This document shows positions 14,936 to 20,685 of a stretch of DNA of 20,685 nt, piece after piece (the stretch's first letter is position 1; every line of letters begins with the position of its first letter). The stretch comes from Chloroflexota bacterium (GTDB taxonomy: Bacteria; Chloroflexota; Limnocylindria; QHBO01). The stretch spans positions 1 through 20,685 of the forward strand of contig JAPSGM010000003.1 of the NCBI GenBank assembly GCA_031177555.1, in the 5' to 3' direction. The position numbers and the translations under genes are program-made. The notes beneath the pieces were generated by a model. It worked only from the letters and a program-made list of their open reading frames with translations. It did no database searches and had not been told where the DNA came from.

Positions 14936-15118
14936 TCAGGTGCCGGTGACCAGGACGAGCAACGCGAGGTTGAGCAGGAAGCCGCCGACCGCCACGGCCA
15001 GCCATGCGACGGTATTTGGCAGCCACGCCGGCCGGATCGTGTCCACCAGCGTCTCGTTGAGGGCTTCTTCGAGCTCCTTCTTCTCGCGCTCGAGCTCCTT
15101 CGTCAGCTCGCTGCTCAT
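14936..15118 (-). CDS. Small membrane protein with a charged N-terminal helix
   Basis: The product has 60 residues. The first half (MSSELTKELEREKKELEEAL) is a highly charged amphipathic helix, perhaps a coiled coil; the second half (WLAVAVGGFLLNLALLVLVTG) is one membrane segment. I do not recognise a family. The ATG overlaps the stop of the upstream DUF6766 gene (ATGA), so both belong to one translationally coupled unit and may form a complex in the membrane. It is 24 bases from the stop of the convergent MFS gene. Confidence 0.65.
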   Translation of the reverse strand: MSSELTKELEREKKELEEALNETLVDTIRPAWLPNTVAWLAVAVGGFLLNLALLVLVTGT

Positions 15119-15468
15119 GGCCTGGCCCTTCCGCGCTTGAGCTCCTCGATCTCGCCGTGGATGACGCGCAGCTCCAGCATCAGCTCGTCTTCGGAGTCCT
15201 TGGATTCAGAGCTGCCCCTGTGGATCAGGAACGCGGTCAGCACCACCATGGTGAACAGCTGCAGGAACTCGGACTGCCAGTTCTCGAAGGTCCTCGCCAT
15301 CCACTCCCAGAAGTAACCGGAGTCGCCGAATACCTGCGCCACCTCGCCGTGCGCCTGCTGCTGCGACGCGAACTCCACCCAGCCCGTCAGGGTCTGGACG
15401 ATCCAGCTGCCGATGAAGAGCACGGCCAGGACGATCGCCAGCCCATAGTCGCGGAACAGGTTGCTCAT
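15115..15468 (-). CDS. DUF6766 family membrane protein
   Basis: A protein of 117 residues with two membrane segments: IVLAVLFIGSWIVQTLTGW at about 9-30 and 'LQLFTMVVLTAFLIHRGS' at about 67-84. The sequence 'NLFRDYGLAIVLAVLFIGSWIVQTLTGWVEF', 'FWEWMARTFENWQSEFLQLF' and 'GSSESKD' matches the DUF6766 signature known from many high-GC bacteria. The function of that family is unknown. I choose ATG 15468, preceded by GAGGGA with eight bases spacing, over ATG 15483. The C-terminal tail is a charged helix (ELMLELRVIHGEIEELKRGR) that could pair with the charged helix of its neighbour. Both genes lie divergent from dnaE2. Confidence 0.85.
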   Translation of the reverse strand: MSNLFRDYGLAIVLAVLFIGSWIVQTLTGWVEFASQQQAHGEVAQVFGDSGYFWEWMARTFENWQSEFLQLFTMVVLTAFLIHRGSSESKDSEDELMLELRVIHGEIEELKRGRARP

Positions 15469-15487
15469 GGGACGATCCCTCATTGGT

Positions 15488-15498
15488 TGTGAGTCACA
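15488..15498. promoter_or_regulatory. Perfect 11-bp palindrome TGTGA-G-TCACA before the DUF6766 gene
   Basis: The palindrome has 5-base arms around a single central base. It lies 4 bases upstream of the alternative start at 15483 and about 20 before the chosen one. Regulator binding is possible; the spacing excludes a canonical CRP site, which needs six bases between TGTGA and TCACA. Confidence 0.35.
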
Positions 15499-15521
15499 TC
15501 GGCCGGAGCGCGGCCTGCTGG

Positions 15522-15550
15522 GGCACCGGGTAACCGCCGATCCCGGTGCC
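15522..15550. repeat. Inverted repeat between dnaE2 and DUF6766 (9-bp perfect arms, 11-base loop)
   Basis: GGCACCGGG (15522-15530) and CCCGGTGCC (15542-15550) are perfect complements. The site lies in the 141-base divergent intergenic region, between the palindrome at 15488 and the SOS box at 15584. No T-tract follows on either strand, so it is more likely an operator or a structured leader than a terminator. Confidence 0.6.
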
Positions 15551-15583
15551 GTGCGGATCGCAAAGCCATGCCATCCTCGCGAT

Positions 15584-15599
15584 TAGAACACATGTTCTA
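15584..15599 (+). promoter_or_regulatory. SOS box (LexA operator) of dnaE2
   Basis: TAGAAC-ACAT-GTTCTA is a fully palindromic 16-mer with the same arms as the imuA box. The TA that closes it is the start of a -10-like TAGAAT (15598-15603), which ends six bases before the dnaE2 ATG. The operator therefore overlaps the core promoter, as expected for LexA repression. DNA damage should induce dnaE2 together with the imuA operon. Confidence 0.92.
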
Positions 15600-15603
15600 G
15601 AAT
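15598..15603 (+). promoter_or_regulatory. -10 hexamer of dnaE2
   Basis: TAGAAT differs from TATAAT at one position. With a start point about seven bases downstream, transcription would begin at the ATG (15610), giving a leaderless mRNA. This agrees with the absence of a ribosome binding site. Confidence 0.55.
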
Positions 15604-15609
15604 GAGCCA

Positions 15610-18600
15610 ATGGTCGCCGGGGCCGATGCCACCTACGCCGAGCTCCATGCCCACTCGAACTTCAGCTTCCTGGACGGGGCCAGCCACCCGGAGGAGCTGA
15701 TCGGGCGCGCGGCGCGGCTCGGCATGCCGGCCCTGGCCGTCACCGACCACGCCGGCCTGTACGCCGCGGTCCGCCTGTGGAAGGCCGCCGCCCAGACCCG
15801 GACCGATGCCGCCCGCGACGCCGGCCTCTCCCCGGTGACCGCGATCGTGGGCCTGGAGGTCGCCGTTCCCCGGGACCCGGACGAGCTGCGCCTCGCGCGT
15901 CGCGGGCGAAAGCTCAACGACCCGCTGCGCGGCGCGAAGGCCAGCCGCGGCTGGCCGGGGGAGCACCACGCCGGCCCAGTCCCCGGCGACCACCTCGTCC
16001 TGCTGGCGCGCGACGCGGCCGGCTACTCTGCCCTCTCGCGCCTCGCGTCCCGAGGCCACCTGGCCGGGGAGAAGCAGTTTCCCGTCTTCGAGCGCTCGCT
16101 CGTGGAGGAGCTGCTCGACGAGGGGCGCGGCCACCTCATCGGCCTGTCGGGCTGCCGCAACGGCGAGGTGCCCCGCCGCCTGCTCGCCGGCGAGCGCGAT
16201 GTCGCGCGGGCGGCCGCGGAACGCTGGGCCAGCCGTTTCCCGGAGGGCGACTTCGCGATCGAGCTGGGGCATCACCTGCTGCCCGACGACGACTGGCTGG
16301 TGGCCGAGCTGGCGGAGCTGGCCCACGCCGCCGGCCTGTCGACCGTGGTCAGCAACGAGGTCCACTACGCCGATCCCGGCGGCCATCGGCTCCAGGACGT
16401 GCTGGTCTGCATCCGCCACGGGACCACCCTCGACGAGGCACGCGAGCTGCTCCTCCCCAACGCCGAGTATCGGCTCAAGTCGGGGGCCGAGCTGGCGGCC
16501 ATCGGCGAGGGACTGCCGGACGCGCGCTCCCGCCGGGCCTGGGCCGACGGCATGGCGCGGGCGGGCCGCATCGGTTCCGAATGCCGGCTGGACCTGGACT
16601 TCGAGCGCTATCGGTTCCCGGGCTTCACGGTCCCCGAGGGAGAGACGCCGTTCTCATGCCTGTACCAGCTTGCACACGAGGGCTTACGGCGCCGTTACCG
16701 GCCGATTACCAAGAAGGCCGTCACGCAGCTGGCGCACGAGCTGGACATCATCGAGCGCACCGGGCTGGCCGAGTTCTTCCTGATCGTGTGGGACCTCATG
16801 GAGTTCGCCCGCAAGGGCGGCATCATCGGGCAGGGAAGGGGAAGCGCCGGCGACTCGATCGTGGCCTACTGCCTGGGCATCACCAAGGTCGACCCGATCG
16901 CGCACAAGCTCCTGTTCGAGCGCTTCATCAACGAGGCGCGGGCGCTGCCGGACATCGACATCGACTTCGACGTCAACCGCCGCGAGGAGGTGATCCAGTA
17001 CCTCTACCGGCGCTACGGCGAGGACCACGCCGCCATGGTCTGCACGGTCGTCACCTACCGCGCCCGTTCGGCCGTCCGCGAGGTGGCCAAGGCGCTCGGC
17101 TTCCCGCCCGATGCCGTCGACCGGCTGGCCAAGGCGCTCGACACGCGGGACGCCTCGGACGTCGCCCGGGACCTGGCGCTGGACGGGTCGTTCGGCTGGC
17201 TCTTCGACGAGATCGGGGTGCCGATGGAGGGAGTCGCCATTCCGCCGGGCCGCGACGGCCGCGGGGTCGTCGCCGCGAAGCCCTCCGACTCGCCGTGGCA
17301 CGGCACCAACCGGCCGGCCCTGGCCCGGCCGGCCCATCCCGGCCCGCTGCCGCTCCCGCTGCGACCCGACCTGGCCGATGCCGAGGCGCGCGCCCGGGAC
17401 GCGGCCGATGACCACGACGGGCGGCCGTACAGCGAGAGCGGCTGGGTGCCGCCGCGACGGCCGAGGGCGCTCGACCAGTCGGTCGTATCGGTCAAGCATG
17501 AGGGCTGGCAGCAGAAGCGCTACGGGGTGGGGGATGCGCGTGACCTGCGCGTGCCCGAGCCGCGCGACAACGGGACGCCGGGACCCTCCAGCGGGCGGCC
17601 GGCCGTGGTCCGCGTAAACCCGGAGAGCGGCATGCCGATCGAGGAGCGATGGCGGCCGAGCGTGCTACCGAGGGATGCCGACGCCTCGACTTCCGATATG
17701 CGAACCACGGTCACGTTAAGTGCCTCGGACGCGCGCCAAAGTAGGTCAAATCTGGGCCGCCAAGCTGATTTCCATGCCGATTCCCCACTTAACGCGACTG
17801 ACATTCACATCTCGCAAGACGCGCTGGCTCCCACAACTCCCCACGCCGCGCCCCGCAACCGGTGGCAGTGGCTGCTCACCCTCTGCGCCGAGATCGACGG
17901 TTTCCCGCGCCACCTGGGGATCCACGTCGGCGGGATGCTGGTGACCCGCACCCCCCTGATCGAGCTGGTGCCGATCGAGCGCGCCACCATGCCGGGCCGG
18001 GTGGTGACCCAGTACGACAAGGAGGACGTCGAGGCGCTGGGGCTGGTCAAGATCGACCTGCTCAGCCTGCGCACGCTGGGGGTGGTCAGCGAGTGCCTGG
18101 ACCGCATCGAGCGCGACACCGGCCGCCGCCCGGACCTGGACGCCCTGCCCCACGACGACCCGGAGGTCTTCCGCGCCATCCAGGCGGCCGACACGGTGGG
18201 CATGTTCCAGATCGAGTCGCGCGCCCAGATGCAGGCCCTGCCCAAGGCGCGGCCGGAGCGCTTCGAGGACCTGGTGGTGCAGGTGGCAATCATCCGTCCC
18301 GGCCCGGTGCAGGGCAACGCGGTGCATCCCTTCCTGCGGCGACGCGCCGGCCAGGAGCCGGTCACCTACCTTCACGACTCCCTCCGCCCGATCCTGGAGG
18401 ACACCCTGGGCGTGATCCTCTACCAGGAGCAGGTCATGCAGGTGGCCATCGACGTCTGCGGCTACACGGCGCTGGAGGCCGACATCTTCCGCAAGGCCAT
18501 GGGCTCGCACCGCAGCCACGCGAAGATGCAGGCCGAGCGCGACCGATTCGTGGGCGGCGCCATGCGCACCGGCCTGACCGAGCCCGACGCGGACGAGCTC

Positions 18601-19611
18601 TTCCGCCGATGCAGCGCCTTCGCCGAGTTCGGCTTCGCCCGCGCCCACGCGGCGGCCTTCGCCAAGATCACCTACGACACCGCCTGGCTGCGCCACTACT
18701 TCCCGACCCACTACTACGCCGGCGTGCTGAACAACCAGCCGATGGGCTTCTACTCGCCCGCAGTGGTCCTCAACGACGCGAAGCGCCACGGCGTGCGAGT
18801 GCTCCCCGTGGACGTCAACGCGTCGAGCTGGGAGCACGACACTCGCCCGCTCCCCGACGGCACCTTCGCCCTGCGACTTGGCCTGCGCCAGGTGAAGGGG
18901 ATCGACGAGTCCGCGCGCGAGACGCTGGAGCGCGAGCGCGCCATCGGTCCATACGCGGGCGTCCGCGACTTCGTGGCGCGCATCGGCCTGGGCGAGCAGG
19001 TGGTGGAGCGGCTGATCGCCGTCGGCGCCTTCGACTGGACCGATGTGCCCCGCCGCGAGCTGCTCTGGCAGCTGCGCACGACCATGCAGGACGCCAACCC
19101 CGCCCGTCCCGCCCTTGGCCTGACCGATGATGCCCAGCGCGCGCTGGGCGCCTCCCTCCCGCCCATGACCTTCGCCGAGAAGGTGGCCGCCGACTACCGG
19201 GAGCTGGGCCTGTCGCAGACGGCCCACGCGGTCGAGCTGTTCCGCGAGCGGCTCACCGGCCGCGGCATCATCCCGGTGGCCGAGGCGGCCCGCCGGCGCG
19301 ATCGGTCCATGATCCGGCTGGCGGGCCTGGCGGTCAGCATCCAGCACCCCATGACGGCCAAGAACTTCGTCTTCATCGCGCTGGAGGACGAGACCGGGAT
19401 GATCAACGTCACGGTGCGGCCGGAGATCTACCAGGCCAACCGGGCGGTGCTGCACCGGCATCCGTTGCTGGTCGTCGACGGTCGCCTCCAGGTGGAGGGC
19501 GAGGTGCTGAACGTCGTCGCCAGGCGGCTGCACCCGGTCGACGCGGTGATCGCCGAGGAGGACCGCGAGACACGCCTGCCGCTGACAAAGCAGCAGCGCA
19601 TGTTCCGATGA
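15610..19611 (+). CDS. dnaE2: Error-prone DNA polymerase III alpha subunit, DnaE2, with a large internal insertion
   Basis: A C-family polymerase that performs translesion synthesis with ImuA and ImuB during the SOS response. A PHP domain opens the protein (AELHAHSNFSFLDGAS from residue 10; AVTDHAGLYA). The palm has 'GRGSAGDSIVAYCLGIT' and catalytic Asp448 and Asp450 in PDIDIDFD; the third acidic residue is Asp816 in VKIDLLSLRTLG. 'GFARAHAAAFAKITYDTAWLRHYFPTHYY' and 'FYSPAVVLNDAKRHGV' are DnaE2-specific. An OB-fold ends the protein ('RLAGLAVSIQHPMTAKNFVFIALEDETG'). DnaE2 usually has about 1,050-1,100 residues; this has 1,333. The excess lies at about residues 537-748, between 'WLFDEIG' and 'RNRWQWLLTLCAEIDGFPRHLG'. 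It is Pro/Arg/Asp-rich, and its end has unusual codons. ATG 15610 is preceded by an SOS box and -10. Confidence 0.95.
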   Translation: MVAGADATYAELHAHSNFSFLDGASHPEELIGRAARLGMPALAVTDHAGLYAAVRLWKAAAQTRTDAARDAGLSPVTAIVGLEVAVPRDPDELRLARRGRKLNDPLRGAKASRGWPGEHHAGPVPGDHLVLLARDAAGYSALSRLASRGHLAGEKQFPVFERSLVEELLDEGRGHLIGLSGCRNGEVPRRLLAGERDVARAAAERWASRFPEGDFAIELGHHLLPDDDWLVAELAELAHAAGLSTVVSNEVHYADPGGHRLQDVLVCIRHGTTLDEARELLLPNAEYRLKSGAELAAIGEGLPDARSRRAWADGMARAGRIGSECRLDLDFERYRFPGFTVPEGETPFSCLYQLAHEGLRRRYRPITKKAVTQLAHELDIIERTGLAEFFLIVWDLMEFARKGGIIGQGRGSAGDSIVAYCLGITKVDPIAHKLLFERFINEARALPDIDIDFDVNRREEVIQYLYRRYGEDHAAMVCTVVTYRARSAVREVAKALGFPPDAVDRLAKALDTRDASDVARDLALDGSFGWLFDEIGVPMEGVAIPPGRDGRGVVAAKPSDSPWHGTNRPALARPAHPGPLPLPLRPDLADAEARARDAADDHDGRPYSESGWVPPRRPRALDQSVVSVKHEGWQQKRYGVGDARDLRVPEPRDNGTPGPSSGRPAVVRVNPESGMPIEERWRPSVLPRDADASTSDMRTTVTLSASDARQSRSNLGRQADFHADSPLNATDIHISQDALAPTTPHAAPRNRWQWLLTLCAEIDGFPRHLGIHVGGMLVTRTPLIELVPIERATMPGRVVTQYDKEDVEALGLVKIDLLSLRTLGVVSECLDRIERDTGRRPDLDALPHDDPEVFRAIQAADTVGMFQIESRAQMQALPKARPERFEDLVVQVAIIRPGPVQGNAVHPFLRRRAGQEPVTYLHDSLRPILEDTLGVILYQEQVMQVAIDVCGYTALEADIFRKAMGSHRSHAKMQAERDRFVGGAMRTGLTEPDADELFRRCSAFAEFGFARAHAAAFAKITYDTAWLRHYFPTHYYAGVLNNQPMGFYSPAVVLNDAKRHGVRVLPVDVNASSWEHDTRPLPDGTFALRLGLRQVKGIDESARETLERERAIGPYAGVRDFVARIGLGEQVVERLIAVGAFDWTDVPRRELLWQLRTTMQDANPARPALGLTDDAQRALGASLPPMTFAEKVAADYRELGLSQTAHAVELFRERLTGRGIIPVAEAARRRDRSMIRLAGLAVSIQHPMTAKNFVFIALEDETGMINVTVRPEIYQANRAVLHRHPLLVVDGRLQVEGEVLNVVARRLHPVDAVIAEEDRETRLPLTKQQRMFR
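17235..17853 (+). other. Inserted segment inside dnaE2 (about 206 codons)
   Basis: Normal DnaE2 has a short linker here; this stretch is extra. The first two thirds are GC-rich and encode low-complexity Pro/Arg/Asp/Gly sequence, probably disordered. The last part (about 17690-17845) is markedly AT-richer, with codons otherwise rare in the window (TTA, AGT, AGG, TCA, AAT, ATT, ACA, CTT) and a foreign look. The reading frame is intact. No intein splice residues (N-terminal Cys, C-terminal His-Asn followed by Cys, Ser or Thr) are seen, so it is not an intein. Confidence 0.7.
17710..17798. repeat. Inverted repeat bounding an AT-richer 89-bp segment in dnaE2
   Basis: GTCACGTTAAGTG at 17710-17722 and its near-perfect reverse complement CACTTAACGCGAC at 17786-17798 match at 12 of 13 positions, including a perfect 9-bp core. 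The bounded segment is far less GC-rich than the flanks. Terminal inverted repeats of this size suggest the remains of a small mobile element or an insertion-sequence end that was captured in frame. No target duplication is obvious. Confidence 0.6.
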
Positions 19612-19692
19612 CGCCTCGAGGCGCACGGTCGATACCTTGACGAGCCATCGGCCGCGTCGCAGGCTTGGCGGTACCTGCGAAGGAGTACACCG
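19612..19692 (+). promoter_or_regulatory. Spacer with a 12-bp palindrome, a TTGACG hexamer and a ribosome site
   Basis: Directly after the dnaE2 stop lies the 12-base perfect palindrome CGCCTCGAGGCG (19612-19623), too short and without a T-tract to be a terminator. TTGACG at 19637-19642 is a good -35 hexamer but no clear -10 stands 16-18 bases downstream. AAGGAG at 19680-19685, seven bases before ATG 19693, is one of the best ribosome sites in the window. Confidence 0.35.
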
Positions 19693-19959
19693 ATGTCCGA
19701 GGGACACGACCCAGCCGACTCGATCGGGACCGTCACCCACTTCTTCGGCCACCTCTCGGTGGCCGCCGTCAGCCTGACCGATACGCTGCGCACCGGCGAG
19801 CGCATCCACATCCTCGGCCACACCACCGACCTCGAGCAGACCGTCGACTCGATGGAGGTCGACCATGCCCAGGTGGAGAGCGCCGGCCCGGGTGACGACG
19901 TGGCGCTGGCGGTGAAGGACCATGTCCGCGAGCACGACCGAATCTTCCGTGAGCCGTGA
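19693..19959 (+). CDS. Translation-elongation-factor-like small protein (EF-Tu domain 2 fold)
   Basis: An 88-residue single-domain protein: 'IGTVTHFFGHLSVAAVSLTDTLRTGERIHILGHTTDLEQTVDSMEVDHAQVESAGPGDDVALAVKDHVREHDRIF'. This is a stand-alone beta-barrel equivalent to domain 2 of EF-Tu and related GTPases, with the typical GTV start, 'L-x-x-G-x-x-I-x-I-x-G-H-T-T-D' and 'A-x-x-G-D-D-V-A-L' turn. No GTPase domain is present. Homologues occur widely in Chloroflexota, other bacteria and archaea, often near U32-type peptidase genes, with no settled function. It has an excellent ribosome site (AAGGAG) and is the only gene here with one so strong. The next gene follows within 10-40 bases. Confidence 0.92.
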   Translation: MSEGHDPADSIGTVTHFFGHLSVAAVSLTDTLRTGERIHILGHTTDLEQTVDSMEVDHAQVESAGPGDDVALAVKDHVREHDRIFREP

Positions 19960-19966
19960 CGGGGCG

Positions 19967-20514
19967 ATGCTGCGGGGCGAGCGCATCGCCTGCGCCCCGT
20001 GCGCCAGGCCGACCTGGACGCCATGTGGGCGGCCCACACCGACATCGGCAACCGGGGCGCCTTCTTCCCGCCGGGCGTCATGTCCGAGTCCCGATTCCGC
20101 GCCGAGTTCGGCGACAGCGGCTTCTGGCAGCGGGAGGAGGGATTCCTGCTGATCATCACCCCGGAGGGCGAGATGGCCGGCCACATCGAGAGCTTCAAGC
20201 CCGTCGGCTACTGGGACGCCTTCGAGCTCAGCTACCAGCTGTACGGCGAGGCGTTCGCGGGGCACGGCTACCCGACCGAGGCGGTGCAGCTGCTGACCGA
20301 CTACCTGCTCGACAACAAGAAGCAGCACCGCATCCAGCTGGTGATCGTTCCGGAGAACGCCGCGTCGCGACGCATCGCGGAGAAGTGCGGATTCACGCTG
20401 GAGGGCACGGCCCGCGGCGCGTTCTACAACGCGGGGCGCAACCAGGACGTGCTCATCCACTCGCTGCTGCGCACCGACCCGCGGCCATGGTACGCAGCGG
20501 GGGACGATGGCTGA
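19967..20514 (+). CDS. GNAT family N-acetyltransferase with an apparent frameshift near its start
   Basis: The frame that ends at 20514 encodes a RimJ-type GNAT: 'LRPVRQADLDAMWAAHTDIGNRGAFFPPG', 'ELSYQLYGEAFAGHGYPTEAVQLLTDYLL' with an acetyl-CoA loop, and 'VIVPENAASRRIAEKCGFTLEGTARGAFYN'. The first start in this frame is GTG 19999, which cuts off the first strand. The usual opening is present but in another frame: ATG 19967 gives MLRGERIA, and one extra C near 19989 would join it to LRPVRQADLD. Thus either one base has been lost (mutation or sequencing error) or the gene uses GTG 19999 (or CTG 19990) as a shortened start. The stop overlaps the next start by 8 bases. Confidence 0.82.
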
Positions 20515-20685
20515 GGACCTGGCCGCCACGGTCCGCGGCCATGCCTTCGGACTCCCCGGCGCGTGGGAGGACCACCCGTGGGGCGAATCGGTCGCGAAGG
20601 TCGGCAAGAAGGTCTTCGTCTTCTTCGGACTCGCCGAGCCCGATGACGGCCTGCGCTTCACGGTGAAGCTCGCCGCCTCGCTCGA
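20507..20685 (+). CDS. MmcQ/YjbR family protein, 5' part
   Basis: The frame from ATG 20507 begins MAEDLAATVRGHAFGLPGAW and continues 'EDHPWGESVAKVGKKVFVFFGLAEPDDGLRFTVKLAAS', running out of the window after 59 codons. The E-x-x-P-W-G-E...F-K-V-x-x-K-V-F-x-F opening is characteristic of the MmcQ/YjbR double-wing fold, a small DNA-binding-like protein family of unclear function. It overlaps the GNAT gene by 8 bases, in another frame, suggesting translational coupling. Confidence 0.85.
   Translation, partial: MAEDLAATVRGHAFGLPGAWEDHPWGESVAKVGKKVFVFFGLAEPDDGLRFTVKLAASL

Noticed and set aside
15488..15498. CRP/FNR-type operator
   Set aside because: TGTGA and TCACA are separated by one base, not six, so this is not a canonical CRP site; it is kept only as an unassigned palindrome.
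17235..17853. Intein in DnaE2
   Set aside because: The insertion lacks the N-terminal Cys or Ser block and the C-terminal His-Asn junction, and is too short and low-complexity for a splicing domain.
17746..20661. 971-codon open frame on the minus strand opposite dnaE2
   Set aside because: It is a shadow of GC-rich coding sequence on the other strand; its translation is His/Ala/Gly/Arg-rich with no recognisable domain, whereas the plus-strand frame is a clear DnaE2.

Overview
The window is a GC-rich (roughly 70% by eye) bacterial chromosome segment with tightly packed genes, frequent short overlaps and strong G/C third-position bias. The gene content (F420-type LLM oxidoreductase, split ImuA/ImuB/DnaE2 mutagenesis genes, SOS boxes with a GAAC-N4-GTTC core, a small EF-Tu-domain-2-like protein, DUF6766, many genes with a -10-like hexamer 6 nt before the start codon) fits a soil or freshwater Chloroflexota lineage or a deep Actinomycetota relative. 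No phylogenetic marker settles this, so the taxonomy is inference.

Layout. 1-138: left edge with a leftward promoter-like site and possibly the first codons of a leftward gene. 139-579 (-): SRPBCC protein. 708-1478 (+): lipoprotein. 1603-5918 (+): a general L-amino-acid ABC importer operon, aapJ-aapQ-aapM-aapP, with a strong hairpin between the binding-protein gene and the first permease gene. 6064-6267 (+): cold-shock protein, then an intrinsic terminator shared with a convergent tRNA-Ala(CGC) gene. 6475-8562 (+): SOS box, imuA-like, imuB-like and a small DUF6504-like gene, nearly or actually overlapping. 8570-9754 (-): membrane-anchored beta-propeller-like protein, divergent from a double GNAT protein (9794-10696). 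10754-11170: PRC-barrel-like protein. 11269-12072 and 12082-12990: RibD C-terminal-type reductase and F420 LLM oxidoreductase. 12998-13555 (-): GNAT. 13604-14911 (+): MFS transporter. 14936-15468 (-): two small membrane proteins, one DUF6766. 15584-19611 (+): second SOS box and dnaE2. 19693-20685: EF-Tu-domain-2-like protein, GNAT acetyltransferase with an apparent 1-nt frameshift near its start, and the beginning of a MmcQ/YjbR-family gene.

The most interesting theme is a split SOS mutagenesis system. Two identical-arm operators (TAGAAC-N4-GTTCTA) sit directly before imuA and dnaE2, about 9.1 kb apart. All components look unusual. The ImuA-like protein keeps the RecA fold but lacks the Walker A lysine and the catalytic glutamate. 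The ImuB-like protein is short and lacks the catalytic N-terminal part of a Y-family polymerase. A separate 84-residue protein resembles the detached ImuB C-terminus. DnaE2 carries about 200 extra residues, part of which comes from an AT-richer, codon-atypical segment bounded by inverted repeats. The rest of the window is mostly ordinary metabolism, transport and small acetyltransferases.
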